Origin: Rhodococcus maanshanensis NBRC 100610
Lineage (GTDB): Bacteria > Actinomycetota > Actinomycetes > Mycobacteriales > Mycobacteriaceae
DNA: 64,000 nucleotides
Assembly (NCBI RefSeq): GCF_001894865.1
Contig: NZ_BCXA01000013.1
Coordinates: 62,001-126,000, forward strand
Direction of reading: 5' to 3'
Part shown: positions 25,110 to 34,057 of the stretch, piece after piece
How the letters are laid out: each line of letters starts with the position of its first letter
How positions within the stretch are numbered: the stretch's first letter is position 1
Translations under genes and position numbers: made by a program
The notes under the pieces: model-generated
What the model was told of the DNA's origin: nothing
The model's database searches: none
Seen by the model: the letters and a program-made list of their open reading frames with translations, nothing else

Positions 25110-25888
25110 TCATCTGAGTGCGGCATGCATCTCCCAGATCAGCAGCTCCGTGGGTTCGGCCGCGGTGTATCGCTGGCCGCCGATCCCGCTGAGCCGCAAG
25201 GAATCACCCTGGTCGAGACGTCCGAATCCCTCGACCTCGCCGGATCCGCGCGCGACGAACACGTGAACGTACGGGGCGTCCGGCACTGTTACAGACTGTC
25301 CAGTTTGCAATCTGGCGGCGTGCAGCCCCGCGTGCCGGTTGTTCAGACCGATCGCGGCGTGATCGCGGTGCCGGGGCAGTCCCGATGCCACCGTGACCAA
25401 CCGGCCACTGTCGAGTTCCGCGTCGATCGGTAGTTCCTGGTAGCTCGGCTCGATGCCGAACTCATCCGGCGGGATCCACATCTGCACCACGTGCACCGGC
25501 TCGGTGCCCCGGCTCCCGTCGACCCGCCAGCGGTCGTTGCGCTCGGAGTGCATGATGCCGCGGCCCGCGCTCATCCGCTGCGCGAGTCCGGGTGGGGGCA
25601 CCTCCCTGCACGGAGTGCTTGGGGGAGGACCACCCCCGAGTGCCCCTCGGAGTCCTGGTGGACCAGGGATCCGCTGAGCACCCAGGTGACGATCTCCGCA
25701 TCCCGGTGCTGATGCATGTCGAATCCGGATCCGACATCGACGACGTCCTCGTTGTTGACCACCAGCAGCCCGTGCGCGTTCGCGGCCAGGTCGAAGTTGC
25801 CCGCGAAGGGGAAGCTCTGCCTGGAGTCGAGCCAGCCGTAGTTCTGGTGCGCGCGGTCGGCCGCGCGTTGGACCGCCACCGTCGGCAT
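25110..25888 (-). pseudogene. pirin family gene broken by a 32-bp insertion
   Basis: The N-terminal part from the ATG at 25888 (MPTVAVQRAADRAHQNYGWLD to HSGVVL) and the C-terminal part down to 25110 (PGLAQRMSAGRGIMHSE to WEMHAALR) lie in different frames. Removing 25593-25624 joins them exactly as HSGVVL-PGLAQRMSAG, the same order as in the intact neighbour. Both metal-site halves are otherwise intact, so the break is recent. It starts 2 bp after the upstream pirin stop and would be in its operon. A sequencing error is unlikely because the inserted bases form a palindrome. Confidence 0.85.
25593..25624. repeat. 32-bp GC-rich imperfect palindrome inserted in the pirin gene
   Basis: The inserted bases begin TGGGGGCACCTCCC and end GCTTGGGG, with inner GCAC/GTGC pairing. 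Small palindromes of the GTGGGGGCACCTCCC...GGGGGAG type are scattered in actinomycete genomes, so this looks like a copy of a short mobile or REP/MITE-like element. Only one copy is seen in this window. Confidence 0.7.
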
Positions 25889-25890
25889 CG

Positions 25891-26856
25891 CTACGCCAGG
25901 GTCTCGTGGGCGGCGGGGATCGAACCCAGCCGGCCTGCCTGGAAGTCCTCGAACGCCTGGATGACCTCCGCCTTGGTGTTCATCACGAACGGTCCCGCCA
26001 TCGCGACGGGCTCGCGGATCGGCTTGCCGCCGAGGATGAAGACCTCGAGGGACTCGGTCCGGGAGTCCTGGGTGTCCGCGGCCGCGACGGTCAGCGTGTC
26101 GCCGCGACCGAACACGGTGGTCTGGCCCATCCGGACCGGCCTGCGCTCGGCGCCGACCGTGCCCTCGCCCGCGAGGACGTACGCGAGCGCGTTGAACTCG
26201 GGGTTCCACGGCAGGGTCAGTCGGGCCCCCGGCGCGATGGTCGCGTGCACCAGGCTGATCGGGGTGTAGGTGGAGCCGGGGCCCTGGTGGCCGTCGACCT
26301 CGCCCGCGATGACGCGGACAAGGGCGCCGCCGTCCGGCGAGGACAGCAGCGCGACCTTGTTGCCGGTGATGTCCTGGTAGCGGGGAGCCGCCATCTTGTT
26401 GTCGCGAGGCAGGTTCACCCACAGCTGGACGCCGTGGAACAGGCCCCCGCTGACCACGAGGTGTTCGGGCGGGGTCTCGATGTGCAGGATGCCGCCGCCC
26501 GCGGTCATCCACTGGGTGTCGCCGCCGCCGATCGTGCCGCCACCACCGTTGGAGTCCTGGTGCTCCATGATCCCGTCGATCATGTAGGTGACTGTCTCGA
26601 AGCCGCGGTGCGGATGCCACGGGGTGCCCTTGGGCTCGCCCGGCGCGTAGTCCACCTCACCCATCTGGTCCATGTGGATGAACGGGTCGAGGTGCTTCAT
26701 GTCGACGCCCGCGAACGCGCGGCGCACCGGGAAGCCCTCGCCCTCGTAGCCGACGGGGGCGGTGGTCACGGCCAGCACCGGCCGCGGCGCGGAGTCGGGC
26801 GCGGTCTCGGTGATGCGCGGCAGGGCGAGGATGTTGTCGACGGTCACGGCGGGCAT
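25891..26856 (-). CDS. pirin family protein, long form
   Basis: A 321-residue bicupin. The ligands are His81 and His83 (WHPHRGFETVTY), His125 and Glu127 (ILHIETPP), and the C-terminal pirin domain begins near 180 (YQDITGNKVALL). The start is the ATG at 26856, behind GGAGCG; the frame extends to 26892 but passes through an operator-like palindrome. It heads the three-pirin array and probably the operon, since the next gene follows after 2 bp. Confidence 0.9.
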   Translation of the reverse strand: MPAVTVDNILALPRITETAPDSAPRPVLAVTTAPVGYEGEGFPVRRAFAGVDMKHLDPFIHMDQMGEVDYAPGEPKGTPWHPHRGFETVTYMIDGIMEHQDSNGGGGTIGGGDTQWMTAGGGILHIETPPEHLVVSGGLFHGVQLWVNLPRDNKMAAPRYQDITGNKVALLSSPDGGALVRVIAGEVDGHQGPGSTYTPISLVHATIAPGARLTLPWNPEFNALAYVLAGEGTVGAERRPVRMGQTTVFGRGDTLTVAAADTQDSRTESLEVFILGGKPIREPVAMAGPFVMNTKAEVIQAFEDFQAGRLGSIPAAHETLA

Positions 26857-26877
26857 GGAACGCTCCTCCGGGTCAGT

Positions 26878-26895
26878 TAGTTGATTGTTCAACTA
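26878..26895. promoter_or_regulatory. MarR-like operator before the pirin array
   Basis: The inverted repeat TAGTTGA-TTG-TTCAACTA sits 21 nt before the pirin ATG. AT-rich half-sites of this kind (TTAGTTGA/TCAACTAA) are typical of MarR-family regulators. No such regulator gene is next to it. Confidence 0.55.
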
Positions 26896-26948
26896 GTGCA
26901 TCTGACTCAACACCCGCGGGGCGGAGGTATTCCCGACGCGGGAGCCGG

Positions 26949-27314
26949 TCAGGACCGTCGGGTCGGCCGGACGGCGAACACCGGGAACCGGCCGTCCTCG
27001 GCGGTGGGCCGGAACTCGACGCGGACGTCCAAATCGGTGCCCGCCGGGACCTCTCCGTCGATCCACGTGTAGATCCGCGGGCCGTCGTCGAGCTCGACGA
27101 TCCCGACGGCCGCGGGGGCGGAGCCGTCGCACGCCTCGTCCGGCCGACGGTCGGCCACCTTCCACGACACGATCGACCCGGCGCCGGAGGACGGCACCGC
27201 GCGGAGTTCGGAGCCCCGGCAGGAGGGGCAGGACGCCGTCAGTGGCGCGAGCAGCGTGGCGCAGCGCGTGCAGCGATTGATCATCAGCCGCGCCGGGTGC
27301 GCTGGCGCGGTCAT
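26949..27314 (-). CDS. DUF35 zinc-ribbon/OB-fold protein
   Basis: A 121-residue protein. The zinc ribbon has Cys15 and Cys18 (CTRC), Cys29 and Cys32 (CPSC), followed by an OB-fold (GSIVSWKVADR, AAVGIVELDDGPRIYTWI). DUF35 proteins often act with thiolases or lipid-transfer enzymes and bind acyl-CoA. Its start overlaps the stop of the upstream hydrolase by 4 bp, so the pair is translationally coupled. Thiolases occur in this window only near 50.8 kb. Confidence 0.85.
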   Translation of the reverse strand: MTAPAHPARLMINRCTRCATLLAPLTASCPSCRGSELRAVPSSGAGSIVSWKVADRRPDEACDGSAPAAVGIVELDDGPRIYTWIDGEVPAGTDLDVRVEFRPTAEDGRFPVFAVRPTRRS

Positions 27315-28069
27315 GCCGCGACCCTCTGCGGCCATGCGAGCACGGTCCGCATGGCGTGCCCGAAGCCGTGTGGGTCGCCGACCGGCCATTCGTGGGAGCC
27401 GGCGACCGTGAACACCGGCGGACGACGAAGCGCCGTACGCAGCGACTCGAGGCCTGCTCGCGGGATCACCTGATCGCCGCGGGCCCAGAGCAGGGTCACC
27501 GGGAGGCCGCGGTCCGCCAGGCGGTCGAGCTGGCGGGTCTGGTCGCCGCCGGTGGTGGCGCGCCATTCGTGCGGCAGTCCCGCCCGGGGGCCGACGGCTC
27601 CGCCGATCGAGTTGACGAGAACGAGCCGGGCGACGTGGTCGGGGAGGTCGTGGGCGGCCTGGATGGCGACGCCGCCGCCGAAGGAGTGTCCGACGAGGGT
27701 GACCGGCTCCGTGGCGCCGACGGAGTCGATGAACCGCCCCAGCCACCGCGCGTAGCCGGCGGGATGTCGCTCACCACGAGGCAGCTCGGCCGTCCCGCCG
27801 AACCCGGGGAGCGAGGGCGCGAGCACCCGCGCGCCGTTGCGGGCGAGCCGCACCAGAGACCGTCGATACGTGCGATGGCTCGAGCCCCATCCGTGCAGGA
27901 ACACCAGCGGCGGTCCCTCGCCCGCGACACCGTAGGCGATGGCACGCCCGTCGAGTTGCGACTCCAGCGAGGTCAGCGTGGGGTGCGGATCGGGATGGAG
28001 GATGTTCGCGGATGGGTGCTGATGGTGCGTCATCGGAACCTCGACATGCTCGGCAGTGGTGTGGGTCAC
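27311..28069 (-). CDS. alpha/beta hydrolase
   Basis: A 252-residue hydrolase. The oxyanion region is FLHGWGS (58-64), Ser129 lies in GHSFGG, an acidic residue in WARGDQVI and His in GSHEWPVG. It is similar to 3-oxoadipate enol-lactonase or 2-hydroxymuconate hydrolase-like enzymes, but the substrate is unassigned. GTG start at 28069 has GAGGGA 5 nt upstream; an ATG at 28033 with GAGG is a second possibility. It shares a promoter region with the divergent SIMPL lipoprotein gene. Confidence 0.85.
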   Translation of the reverse strand: MTHTTAEHVEVPMTHHQHPSANILHPDPHPTLTSLESQLDGRAIAYGVAGEGPPLVFLHGWGSSHRTYRRSLVRLARNGARVLAPSLPGFGGTAELPRGERHPAGYARWLGRFIDSVGATEPVTLVGHSFGGGVAIQAAHDLPDHVARLVLVNSIGGAVGPRAGLPHEWRATTGGDQTRQLDRLADRGLPVTLLWARGDQVIPRAGLESLRTALRRPPVFTVAGSHEWPVGDPHGFGHAMRTVLAWPQRVAA

Positions 28070-28185
28070 ACTGTTCCCTCGTGCTGCCCGCGTGACGACG
28101 GTGGAACCACCCGGATACCTACCTGTTTCTTGCGGGGCGGCGGGGCGACGCGAAACCCGACGGCGTCCGGTGGTGATCGGCCATA

Positions 28186-28914
28186 GTGGAGTGCGTGGCC
28201 GCCAACCGAAACCTCATCGTCGCGTCGGCCCTGGTGGTGTCCGCCCTCGGCCTGCTCTCCGCGGGCTGTGCAGACGGGTCCGACGCGCAGGCGGGGACCG
28301 GCGCTCCCCCCGGGATCAGCACTCAGGCCACCGGGAAGGTCAGCGGGACGCCCGACACCCTGACGGTGGTGCTCGGGGTGCAGACGCAGGCGCGGGACGC
28401 GGCAGGCGCGCTGGCGGACAACGCGGACAAGGCGAACGCCCTCATCGACACCCTGAAGGAGAAGGGGGTGCGGGCGGAGGACATCCAGACCAGCGGGCTG
28501 TCCGTGCAGCCGACGTACGACCCGAACTCCGCGGCGATCACCGGCTATCAGGTGACGAACCAGGTGACGGCGACCGTGCACGACGTGAGTGCGGCCGGCG
28601 GGCTGATCGACGCCGCCGCGGCCGCGGCGGGCGATGCCGCCCGGGTCCAGCAGACGTCCTTCTCCATCGCCGACGACAGCGACCTGCGCGCGCAGGCCAG
28701 GGCAGACGCGGTGCGACAGGCGCAGGCGCAGGCGCGGCAGATCGCGGAGGCCGCCGGGGTCGGTCTCGGCGAGGTCCGCTCGATCACCGAGGTGCCCGCC
28801 ACCGGGCCGACGCCCTTCCCCGGCGGCGCGCTCGACCGGGCCCCCTCGACGCCGATCGAACCGGGCAGTCAGGAGCTGACCGTGTCGGTCGCGGTCGTCT
28901 ACGACATCGGTTGA
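28186..28914 (+). CDS. SIMPL domain lipoprotein (DUF541)
   Basis: A 242-residue lipoprotein. The lipobox LSAGC places the lipid at Cys28. The SIMPL domain covers about 45-242, with the typical start ATGKVSGTPDTLTVVLGV and the block ARADAVRQAQAQARQIAEAAGVGLGEVRSI. Family members form oligomeric rings in the envelope; functions vary. Starts at GTG 28186 or GTG 28195 differ by three residues. The next gene begins 48 bp downstream on the same strand. Confidence 0.88.
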   Translation: MECVAANRNLIVASALVVSALGLLSAGCADGSDAQAGTGAPPGISTQATGKVSGTPDTLTVVLGVQTQARDAAGALADNADKANALIDTLKEKGVRAEDIQTSGLSVQPTYDPNSAAITGYQVTNQVTATVHDVSAAGGLIDAAAAAAGDAARVQQTSFSIADDSDLRAQARADAVRQAQAQARQIAEAAGVGLGEVRSITEVPATGPTPFPGGALDRAPSTPIEPGSQELTVSVAVVYDIG

Positions 28915-28962
28915 GCACGCACGCTCTTTTCCTCACAGTCTTCTCACATTCGCGCCACCCTG

Positions 28963-30324
28963 ATGCCAGAGATTGCCCGTACCCTCCGGCCTATGGTTGC
29001 CGCACATGCGAGTTCGAGACGTGGGCCGTGGGTGATCGCCGCGGTGACGGCGCTCCTCGCCGCCGTCGTCGGGGTCTACTTCCTGCTCGCCCCTGAGGGG
29101 GAATCGACGAGAACCGTCGCGATCGTCAACGAGGACGCGGGCGCGGTGGTCGACGGCAAGCCGATGAATGCGGGGGACCAGGTCGTCGCGGCGCTGCAGG
29201 AATCGGGCGACTTCGAATGGGCGACGGTATCGGCCGATGAGGGGTCGGCCGATGCGTACCTGGCTTCCGTCACCATCCCGGCGGACTTCTCCGACGCGGT
29301 GAACTCGCTCTCCACCAACGCGCCCCGGCAGGCGGAACTCGCGGTGCACTACAACGGTGACGGCTCGCCCGCGGACACGGAGTCGATGTCGGCGTTGATG
29401 GCGACCGTCTCGGATCAGACCGGGGCGCAGGGCATCAAGGACGTCCTGGCCGGGATCGCCTCGGCGCGGGCCCAGTTGCAGCAGACGCTCCTGCCGTCCC
29501 AGCTGCTGACGGCCGCGACAACCGCCGCGGACAAGCAGGTTCAGGAGCTGCTCGGTCAGGCCGACCAGGTGTTGCCGCTCCTGGCCACGGCGAACGACGG
29601 CGCCAACCAGCTCGTCGACGTCGCCGGACAGGTCTCGTCGATGGTGGACGGCGCGGTTGGCCCCGCGACCGAGGTGTCCGGTCGGCTGACCGAGCTCGGC
29701 GTCACCCTCGGCGACGTCACCCGCTCCACCGAGCAGCTGCAAGGCGGTCTCGATGCCGCGGCCGCGGCCCTGCGTGCCACCGGGCTCCAGCCCGAGATGG
29801 TGCGGACGCTGGAGCAGACCAAGACCGATCTCGCGCTGGTGTCCGGTCAGCTCACGGCGATCACCGGGCTGCTGAGCGCCGACGCCGGGCCCGACACCGA
29901 CCTGGGCGGCGCGCTGCGCAGCGGGCTCGGTCAGCTGCAGGACGTGTCCGCGCAGCTGACCGATGCCGGTAACCAGCTCCAGGCCGGGATCGGCCCCATC
30001 GCGGAGCAGGCGCCCGCGCTGCTGGGCACCACCAAGGACCAGATCCTCACCGGCGTCAGCCAGCTCAAGTCCGTTTCGACGCAGATCGGGGAGCAGCTGA
30101 CGAAGGGGGTCAACGCGATTCCCGCCCGCAATGCCGCGCAGCAGGATCGGATCTCGACCGTGCTCAGCGCGCCGGTCGCGGTGGTCCAGACCGGCGGATC
30201 CGACGGCGGAGTCGAGCTGTTCACCGCAAGGAACCTCGCGATCCTGTTCGCGGCGACGACGGCCGCGCTCGCGGGCGCGCTGGTGTGGTCGCTGCGGCGG
30301 CGCCCGTCGGGTCCGACGGGCTGA
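28963..30324 (+). CDS. YhgE/Pip-like membrane protein, short form
   Basis: A 453-residue protein with a membrane helix near the N-terminus (about 22-43), a long exterior part rich in helical heptads (about 150-400, many Gln/Leu/Ala) and one helix at the C-terminus (about 421-440). The start resembles the exported domain of YhgE/Pip proteins (STRTVAIVNEDAGAVVDG). Full YhgE proteins end in a six-helix ABC-2 domain that is missing here, so this is a short form. The gene lies between a lipoprotein and a DUF5996 gene. Confidence 0.75.
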   Translation: MPEIARTLRPMVAAHASSRRGPWVIAAVTALLAAVVGVYFLLAPEGESTRTVAIVNEDAGAVVDGKPMNAGDQVVAALQESGDFEWATVSADEGSADAYLASVTIPADFSDAVNSLSTNAPRQAELAVHYNGDGSPADTESMSALMATVSDQTGAQGIKDVLAGIASARAQLQQTLLPSQLLTAATTAADKQVQELLGQADQVLPLLATANDGANQLVDVAGQVSSMVDGAVGPATEVSGRLTELGVTLGDVTRSTEQLQGGLDAAAAALRATGLQPEMVRTLEQTKTDLALVSGQLTAITGLLSADAGPDTDLGGALRSGLGQLQDVSAQLTDAGNQLQAGIGPIAEQAPALLGTTKDQILTGVSQLKSVSTQIGEQLTKGVNAIPARNAAQQDRISTVLSAPVAVVQTGGSDGGVELFTARNLAILFAATTAALAGALVWSLRRRPSGPTG

Positions 30325-30334
30325 CGGGCGTGGC

Positions 30335-31273
30335 TCAGTTCTGCTGATCCCAGCGGGCGGGATCGGATTCGAGAGCGGACCGGTCCCAGGTCCCCAGCGA
30401 GGCGGCGGCCTCGTAGGTGCTCTGCAGGAACTCCATCAGCGCGGCGTCCGGGTCGGCCGCGGTGCGCACGGCCTCGTACGGCAGCACGAACTCGCCGAGC
30501 TCGGCGCTGTAGTGCGCCTGCGCGGGGCCGACGGGCCGGTCGGCGAAACCCTCCGGCGCCGGATAGGCGTAGGAGTAGAAGCCCCCCTCCTCGCCGCCGC
30601 CCGGCCAGAATCCGCAGCTGCTCAGCTCGCGCGAATAGCCCTCGACCATCACCCAGTCCGCGCAGTTCGGGGCCCCGCCCGGGTGGACGGGGGCGCCGCG
30701 CCCCGAGAACCGGGTGCAGGCCAGATCCATCGCGCCCCAGAAGAAGTGCACGGGTGAGCACTTGCCGACGAAGTGCGAGCGGAACCGGGTCAGCACCAGG
30801 TCGGCCTGGACCAGCTGGCGCCAGAACAGGTTCGCGGCCGCGGCGTCGTACGAGGCGTGCACCTCGTCCTCCGCGAACGGGATCGCCGTCACGACCTCGT
30901 TGGGGCTGGCCTGGATCCGCACCTCGACGCCCAGTTCCCCGAGCGCTGTGACGGTCTGGGCGTAGAACTCGGCCACCGACTTCGGTTCGAGTGAGATCCG
31001 GCGGGCGCCGCCGTCGCTGGTGCGCATGCGCAGCTCGTGGTCACAGAAGTCGAATTCGATCTCCAGGATCCGGGAGCCGCACGGGATGGCCGAGGTGGTC
31101 AGCCCCCTGGCGGTGACGTACAGCGTCACCTGCCACCAGTGGTTGAGCAGCGGCGCGTGCTGTAGCCGGATCTTCCCGATGATCTGCAGCCACATGTGCA
31201 GTGTGTCTCGGGTGTCGGTCCATTCGTCGAGGCGCAGCGCGGGCCACGCGCCGGTCGCCGTCGTCTCGGTCAT
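30335..31273 (-). CDS. DUF5996 family protein
   Basis: A 312-residue cytoplasmic protein matching the DUF5996 family in order: WPALRLDEWTDTRDTLHMWLQIIGKIRL at the start, then HFVGKCSPVHFFWGAMDLACTRFSGR and EGYSRELSSCGFWPGG. The many Trp, His and Cys in these blocks suggest a ligand or metal site. Function is unknown. The ATG at 31273 has GGGAG 5 nt upstream; the longer frame to 31330 has no support. It is divergent from the lipase gene. Confidence 0.85.
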   Translation of the reverse strand: MTETTATGAWPALRLDEWTDTRDTLHMWLQIIGKIRLQHAPLLNHWWQVTLYVTARGLTTSAIPCGSRILEIEFDFCDHELRMRTSDGGARRISLEPKSVAEFYAQTVTALGELGVEVRIQASPNEVVTAIPFAEDEVHASYDAAAANLFWRQLVQADLVLTRFRSHFVGKCSPVHFFWGAMDLACTRFSGRGAPVHPGGAPNCADWVMVEGYSRELSSCGFWPGGGEEGGFYSYAYPAPEGFADRPVGPAQAHYSAELGEFVLPYEAVRTAADPDAALMEFLQSTYEAAASLGTWDRSALESDPARWDQQN

Positions 31274-31344
31274 CGTGTCTCCCTCGGTGAATGCTCCCCG
31301 GAATCGTCGATGCCCATCCGAGTCTGCCACCTAGACTCGGATCC

Positions 31345-32184
31345 GTGGCCCACACCGAATCCTCGTTCACCGGCAAATACGGCACCCGGATCGACTACGA
31401 CGTCTGGACACCGGACGGCGAGCCGAGCGGGGTGCTGGTGCTCGCGCACGGCTTCGGCGAGCACGCCCGCCGTTACGACCACGTCGTCGAGCGCCTGCTG
31501 GGGTTGGGCCTGGTGGTGTACGCGCCCGACCATCGCGGTCACGGTCGCTCGGGCGGCAAGCGCGTCGAGCTCAAGGACTGGTCGGACTTCACCGACGATC
31601 TAAGGAGGCTGTTCGGGATCGCGGCCGCCGAGCATCCCGGGCTCGACCGGTACCTCCTCGGCCACAGCATGGGTGGCGCGATCGCGCTGTCCTACGCGCT
31701 CGATCACCCCGGCGACCTGGCCGGACTGATCCTGTCCGCCCCGGCGGTGGACGTGACGACCGGGGTGCCCCGTGTGGTGGTCGAGGTGGGCAAGGTCCTC
31801 GGCCGGTTCGCGCCCCGGGTTCCCGTCGAGTCGCTGGACGCGAATCTGGTCTCCCGCGATCCGGCGGTGGTGGCCGCCTACAACTCCGACCCGCTGGTGC
31901 ACCACGGCAAGGTTCCCGCCGGTATCGCGCGCGGGATGATCGTCAACGCCGAGTCGCTGCCCGACCGGCTGCCGACGCTGCAGGTTCCGTTGCTGCTGCT
32001 GCACGGCAGCGAGGACGGGCTGGCGAACGTCAACGGCAGCCGGATGATCGCCGACATCGCGGGCTCCCAGGACCTGACGTACACCGAGTACGACGGCCTC
32101 TTTCACGAGGTGTTCAACGAGCCGGAGCGCGAGCAGGTGCTCGACGACGTGGTCGAGTGGTTGGAGCCGCGCCTCAAGGGATGA
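31345..32184 (+). CDS. monoacylglycerol lipase-like alpha/beta hydrolase
   Basis: A 279-residue hydrolase. The order and motifs follow bacterial monoglyceride lipases: LAHGFGEHARRY (33-44), DHRGHGRS, Ser108 in GHSMGG, Asp in HGSEDGLAN and His in LFHEVFNEPERE. It releases fatty acids from monoacylglycerols in the cytoplasm. The start is GTG at 31345; upstream ATGs lie within the divergent regulatory region of the DUF5996 gene. It converges with the DUF294 gene. Confidence 0.9.
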   Translation: MAHTESSFTGKYGTRIDYDVWTPDGEPSGVLVLAHGFGEHARRYDHVVERLLGLGLVVYAPDHRGHGRSGGKRVELKDWSDFTDDLRRLFGIAAAEHPGLDRYLLGHSMGGAIALSYALDHPGDLAGLILSAPAVDVTTGVPRVVVEVGKVLGRFAPRVPVESLDANLVSRDPAVVAAYNSDPLVHHGKVPAGIARGMIVNAESLPDRLPTLQVPLLLLHGSEDGLANVNGSRMIADIAGSQDLTYTEYDGLFHEVFNEPEREQVLDDVVEWLEPRLKG

Positions 32185-32193
32185 GAGCCGTGG

Positions 32194-34053
32194 TCACCGG
32201 CGCAGGGGCACTCCCGAGTCGGATGCCAGGTACCCCACCCTGCGCTGCACGGCCGCGATCTCGCGTACGCCGTCGCCCAGCAGGCTCCGGTTCAGCGGAG
32301 ACAACTCCGGCATGGTGACGACGTCACCAGGCGGGACACCCGCGCCGATCTGATCCACCTGGTGGGTCAACCGCAGCCGCTGGAGCAGCGTGAACACCTC
32401 GGTGAGGATCGTCGTATCCCGTTCTGTGAGTAGACCGTTCCCCGCCGCCGCCCGCAACCGACCCGGCGTCGAGGCGACGGTGGCCCCGACCGTCATGCCA
32501 CCCCATCGGGCGAGGTTGACGATCGGCGCCAGCGCGTGAGCCTTGAGGTCGAAGGTGCCCGCGCGTCGCGACAGCACGTCCCGTAGCGACCGGGTGCGTG
32601 CGCGTCCGGCCAACGCATCACGCAACTGCAGGCGCAGCGCATCGGGATGGTCGGTCCGGATGTTCCGGTAAGCCGTCGGGATGGTGTGCAGCGACCGCTC
32701 ACCCCACACCACGCGTCCGTCCAGAAGCAGCGAGGACATGACGAGCCCGCGGTCCTGCAGCGGATCGTCCAACCACTGTGCCGCGGCGCGGCGCCAGCCG
32801 GCGACCGATCGCGCGAACCTCGCTGTGCTCGCGACCGCGCCGTTCGTGTCGGCGGGAAGGCCGCAGTCGTCGAGAGTGGCGTGTACGGTCGCCGCCATCC
32901 CCGTCAGACGTCCCGACTCGGGAGACAACTCCGGCACCCAGGACAGCGCGCTCTCGATATCGGAGGACGGCATCGCCTCGCGGCGCGCGATGCTGCCCAG
33001 CGAGAGCCAGGCGAATCCCGTCCGCGGCAGGGCCTCGTCCTCCGCCAACGCGAACTCCACGGCGCGTCGAACGACGCTGTCGATGACCACCGAGAGGATC
33101 CCGCTGGTTGCCGATGCCTCGGTGCCGCCGCGGAACAGGTCGACCACCAGATCGGGGATCCCGGAGCAGACTTCCTGCAGCGCAGCGGGGCTCGGGGAAA
33201 GCGCGATCGATCGGCGCAGCACAAAACTCTTGCGGGTGGCCGCGGCGAGCAGGTCCGCCTCCTCGAGGACGCCCAACACCGCGCCACGGATCGTGAGCAC
33301 CGGCATGTGCCGGAGGCCGCTCTCGAGCATGTCCATCAACACGGTGGCGGTCGACCTGTCCTCGGTGACGGTCTGGGCAGGTGCGCTCATCACCTCCGCC
33401 ACCGGGGTGGTCAGGTCCACCCCGGCCGCCACCACCCTGGTCCTCAGGTCCCGGTCCGTGAAGATCCCGAGGTCGCCGCCCGGCAGCGGGATCAGGATGT
33501 ACGAGCTGCGGCGTTCGCTCATGTATCGGACGGCGTCACGCACGGATGTCCCCGGCGCGGTGAGCACCGGTTCACCCCGCACCAGATCGCCAACGGCGCG
33601 TCGGGACGGGATCTGCTCGACCGGTACCGGGGACGTGCCGGTGGCCTTCGCCGCAGCCTCCGCGAGAAAGGCCAGACCGGCGGGCCGGGCGAACAGTGGC
33701 CGCACGAGTTCCCCAGGCAATCGACACACCGTGGTGGGTTGGCTCGCCCTCGCGGTGAAATCGATGTCGGACCCGGTCAGCAGCGCCGAGTAGCCGAACA
33801 CGCCACCCGGGTAGACGGTGTCCATGGGGACACCGGTGATCCCGTCGTCGGGCGGGTGCAGGAGCGTGACCTGTCCGCTCCGCACCACCCAGATCACATC
33901 GGCCGGACGCTGCATGGAGTCGAGAATCACGGCGCCCGTTGGGTATTCGTCCAGGACCGCCGCGTCTGCCAACTCGGTGAGCTCACCAGGCGTCAGGTAC
34001 TGGAACGGTGGGTGCTTCGAGAGGAAGGTCGCGGTGTCGAGCTCGAGGTCCAC
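32194..34053 (-). CDS. cyclic-nucleotide-binding, CBS and DUF294 nucleotidyltransferase-like protein
   Basis: A 619-residue cytoplasmic signalling protein. A cNMP-binding-like domain (about 1-130) is followed by two CBS domains (about 148-272), the DUF294 nucleotidyltransferase-like domain (about 290-440, with GSIARREAMPSSDIESAL) and the DUF294 C-terminal domain (about 465-610). CBS pairs sense adenosine nucleotides, so it probably links energy state to the pathway. It begins 4 bp after the GMC gene stop as the last gene of the four-gene operon. The target is unknown. Confidence 0.88.
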   Translation of the reverse strand: MDLELDTATFLSKHPPFQYLTPGELTELADAAVLDEYPTGAVILDSMQRPADVIWVVRSGQVTLLHPPDDGITGVPMDTVYPGGVFGYSALLTGSDIDFTARASQPTTVCRLPGELVRPLFARPAGLAFLAEAAAKATGTSPVPVEQIPSRRAVGDLVRGEPVLTAPGTSVRDAVRYMSERRSSYILIPLPGGDLGIFTDRDLRTRVVAAGVDLTTPVAEVMSAPAQTVTEDRSTATVLMDMLESGLRHMPVLTIRGAVLGVLEEADLLAAATRKSFVLRRSIALSPSPAALQEVCSGIPDLVVDLFRGGTEASATSGILSVVIDSVVRRAVEFALAEDEALPRTGFAWLSLGSIARREAMPSSDIESALSWVPELSPESGRLTGMAATVHATLDDCGLPADTNGAVASTARFARSVAGWRRAAAQWLDDPLQDRGLVMSSLLLDGRVVWGERSLHTIPTAYRNIRTDHPDALRLQLRDALAGRARTRSLRDVLSRRAGTFDLKAHALAPIVNLARWGGMTVGATVASTPGRLRAAAGNGLLTERDTTILTEVFTLLQRLRLTHQVDQIGAGVPPGDVVTMPELSPLNRSLLGDGVREIAAVQRRVGYLASDSGVPLRR

Positions 34054-34057
34054 GCCG

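Noticed and set aside
26949..27746. Long minus-strand frame covering both the DUF35 gene and part of the hydrolase
   Set aside because: The DUF35 family begins at the ATG at 27314, and the upstream part is out of frame with the well-supported hydrolase.
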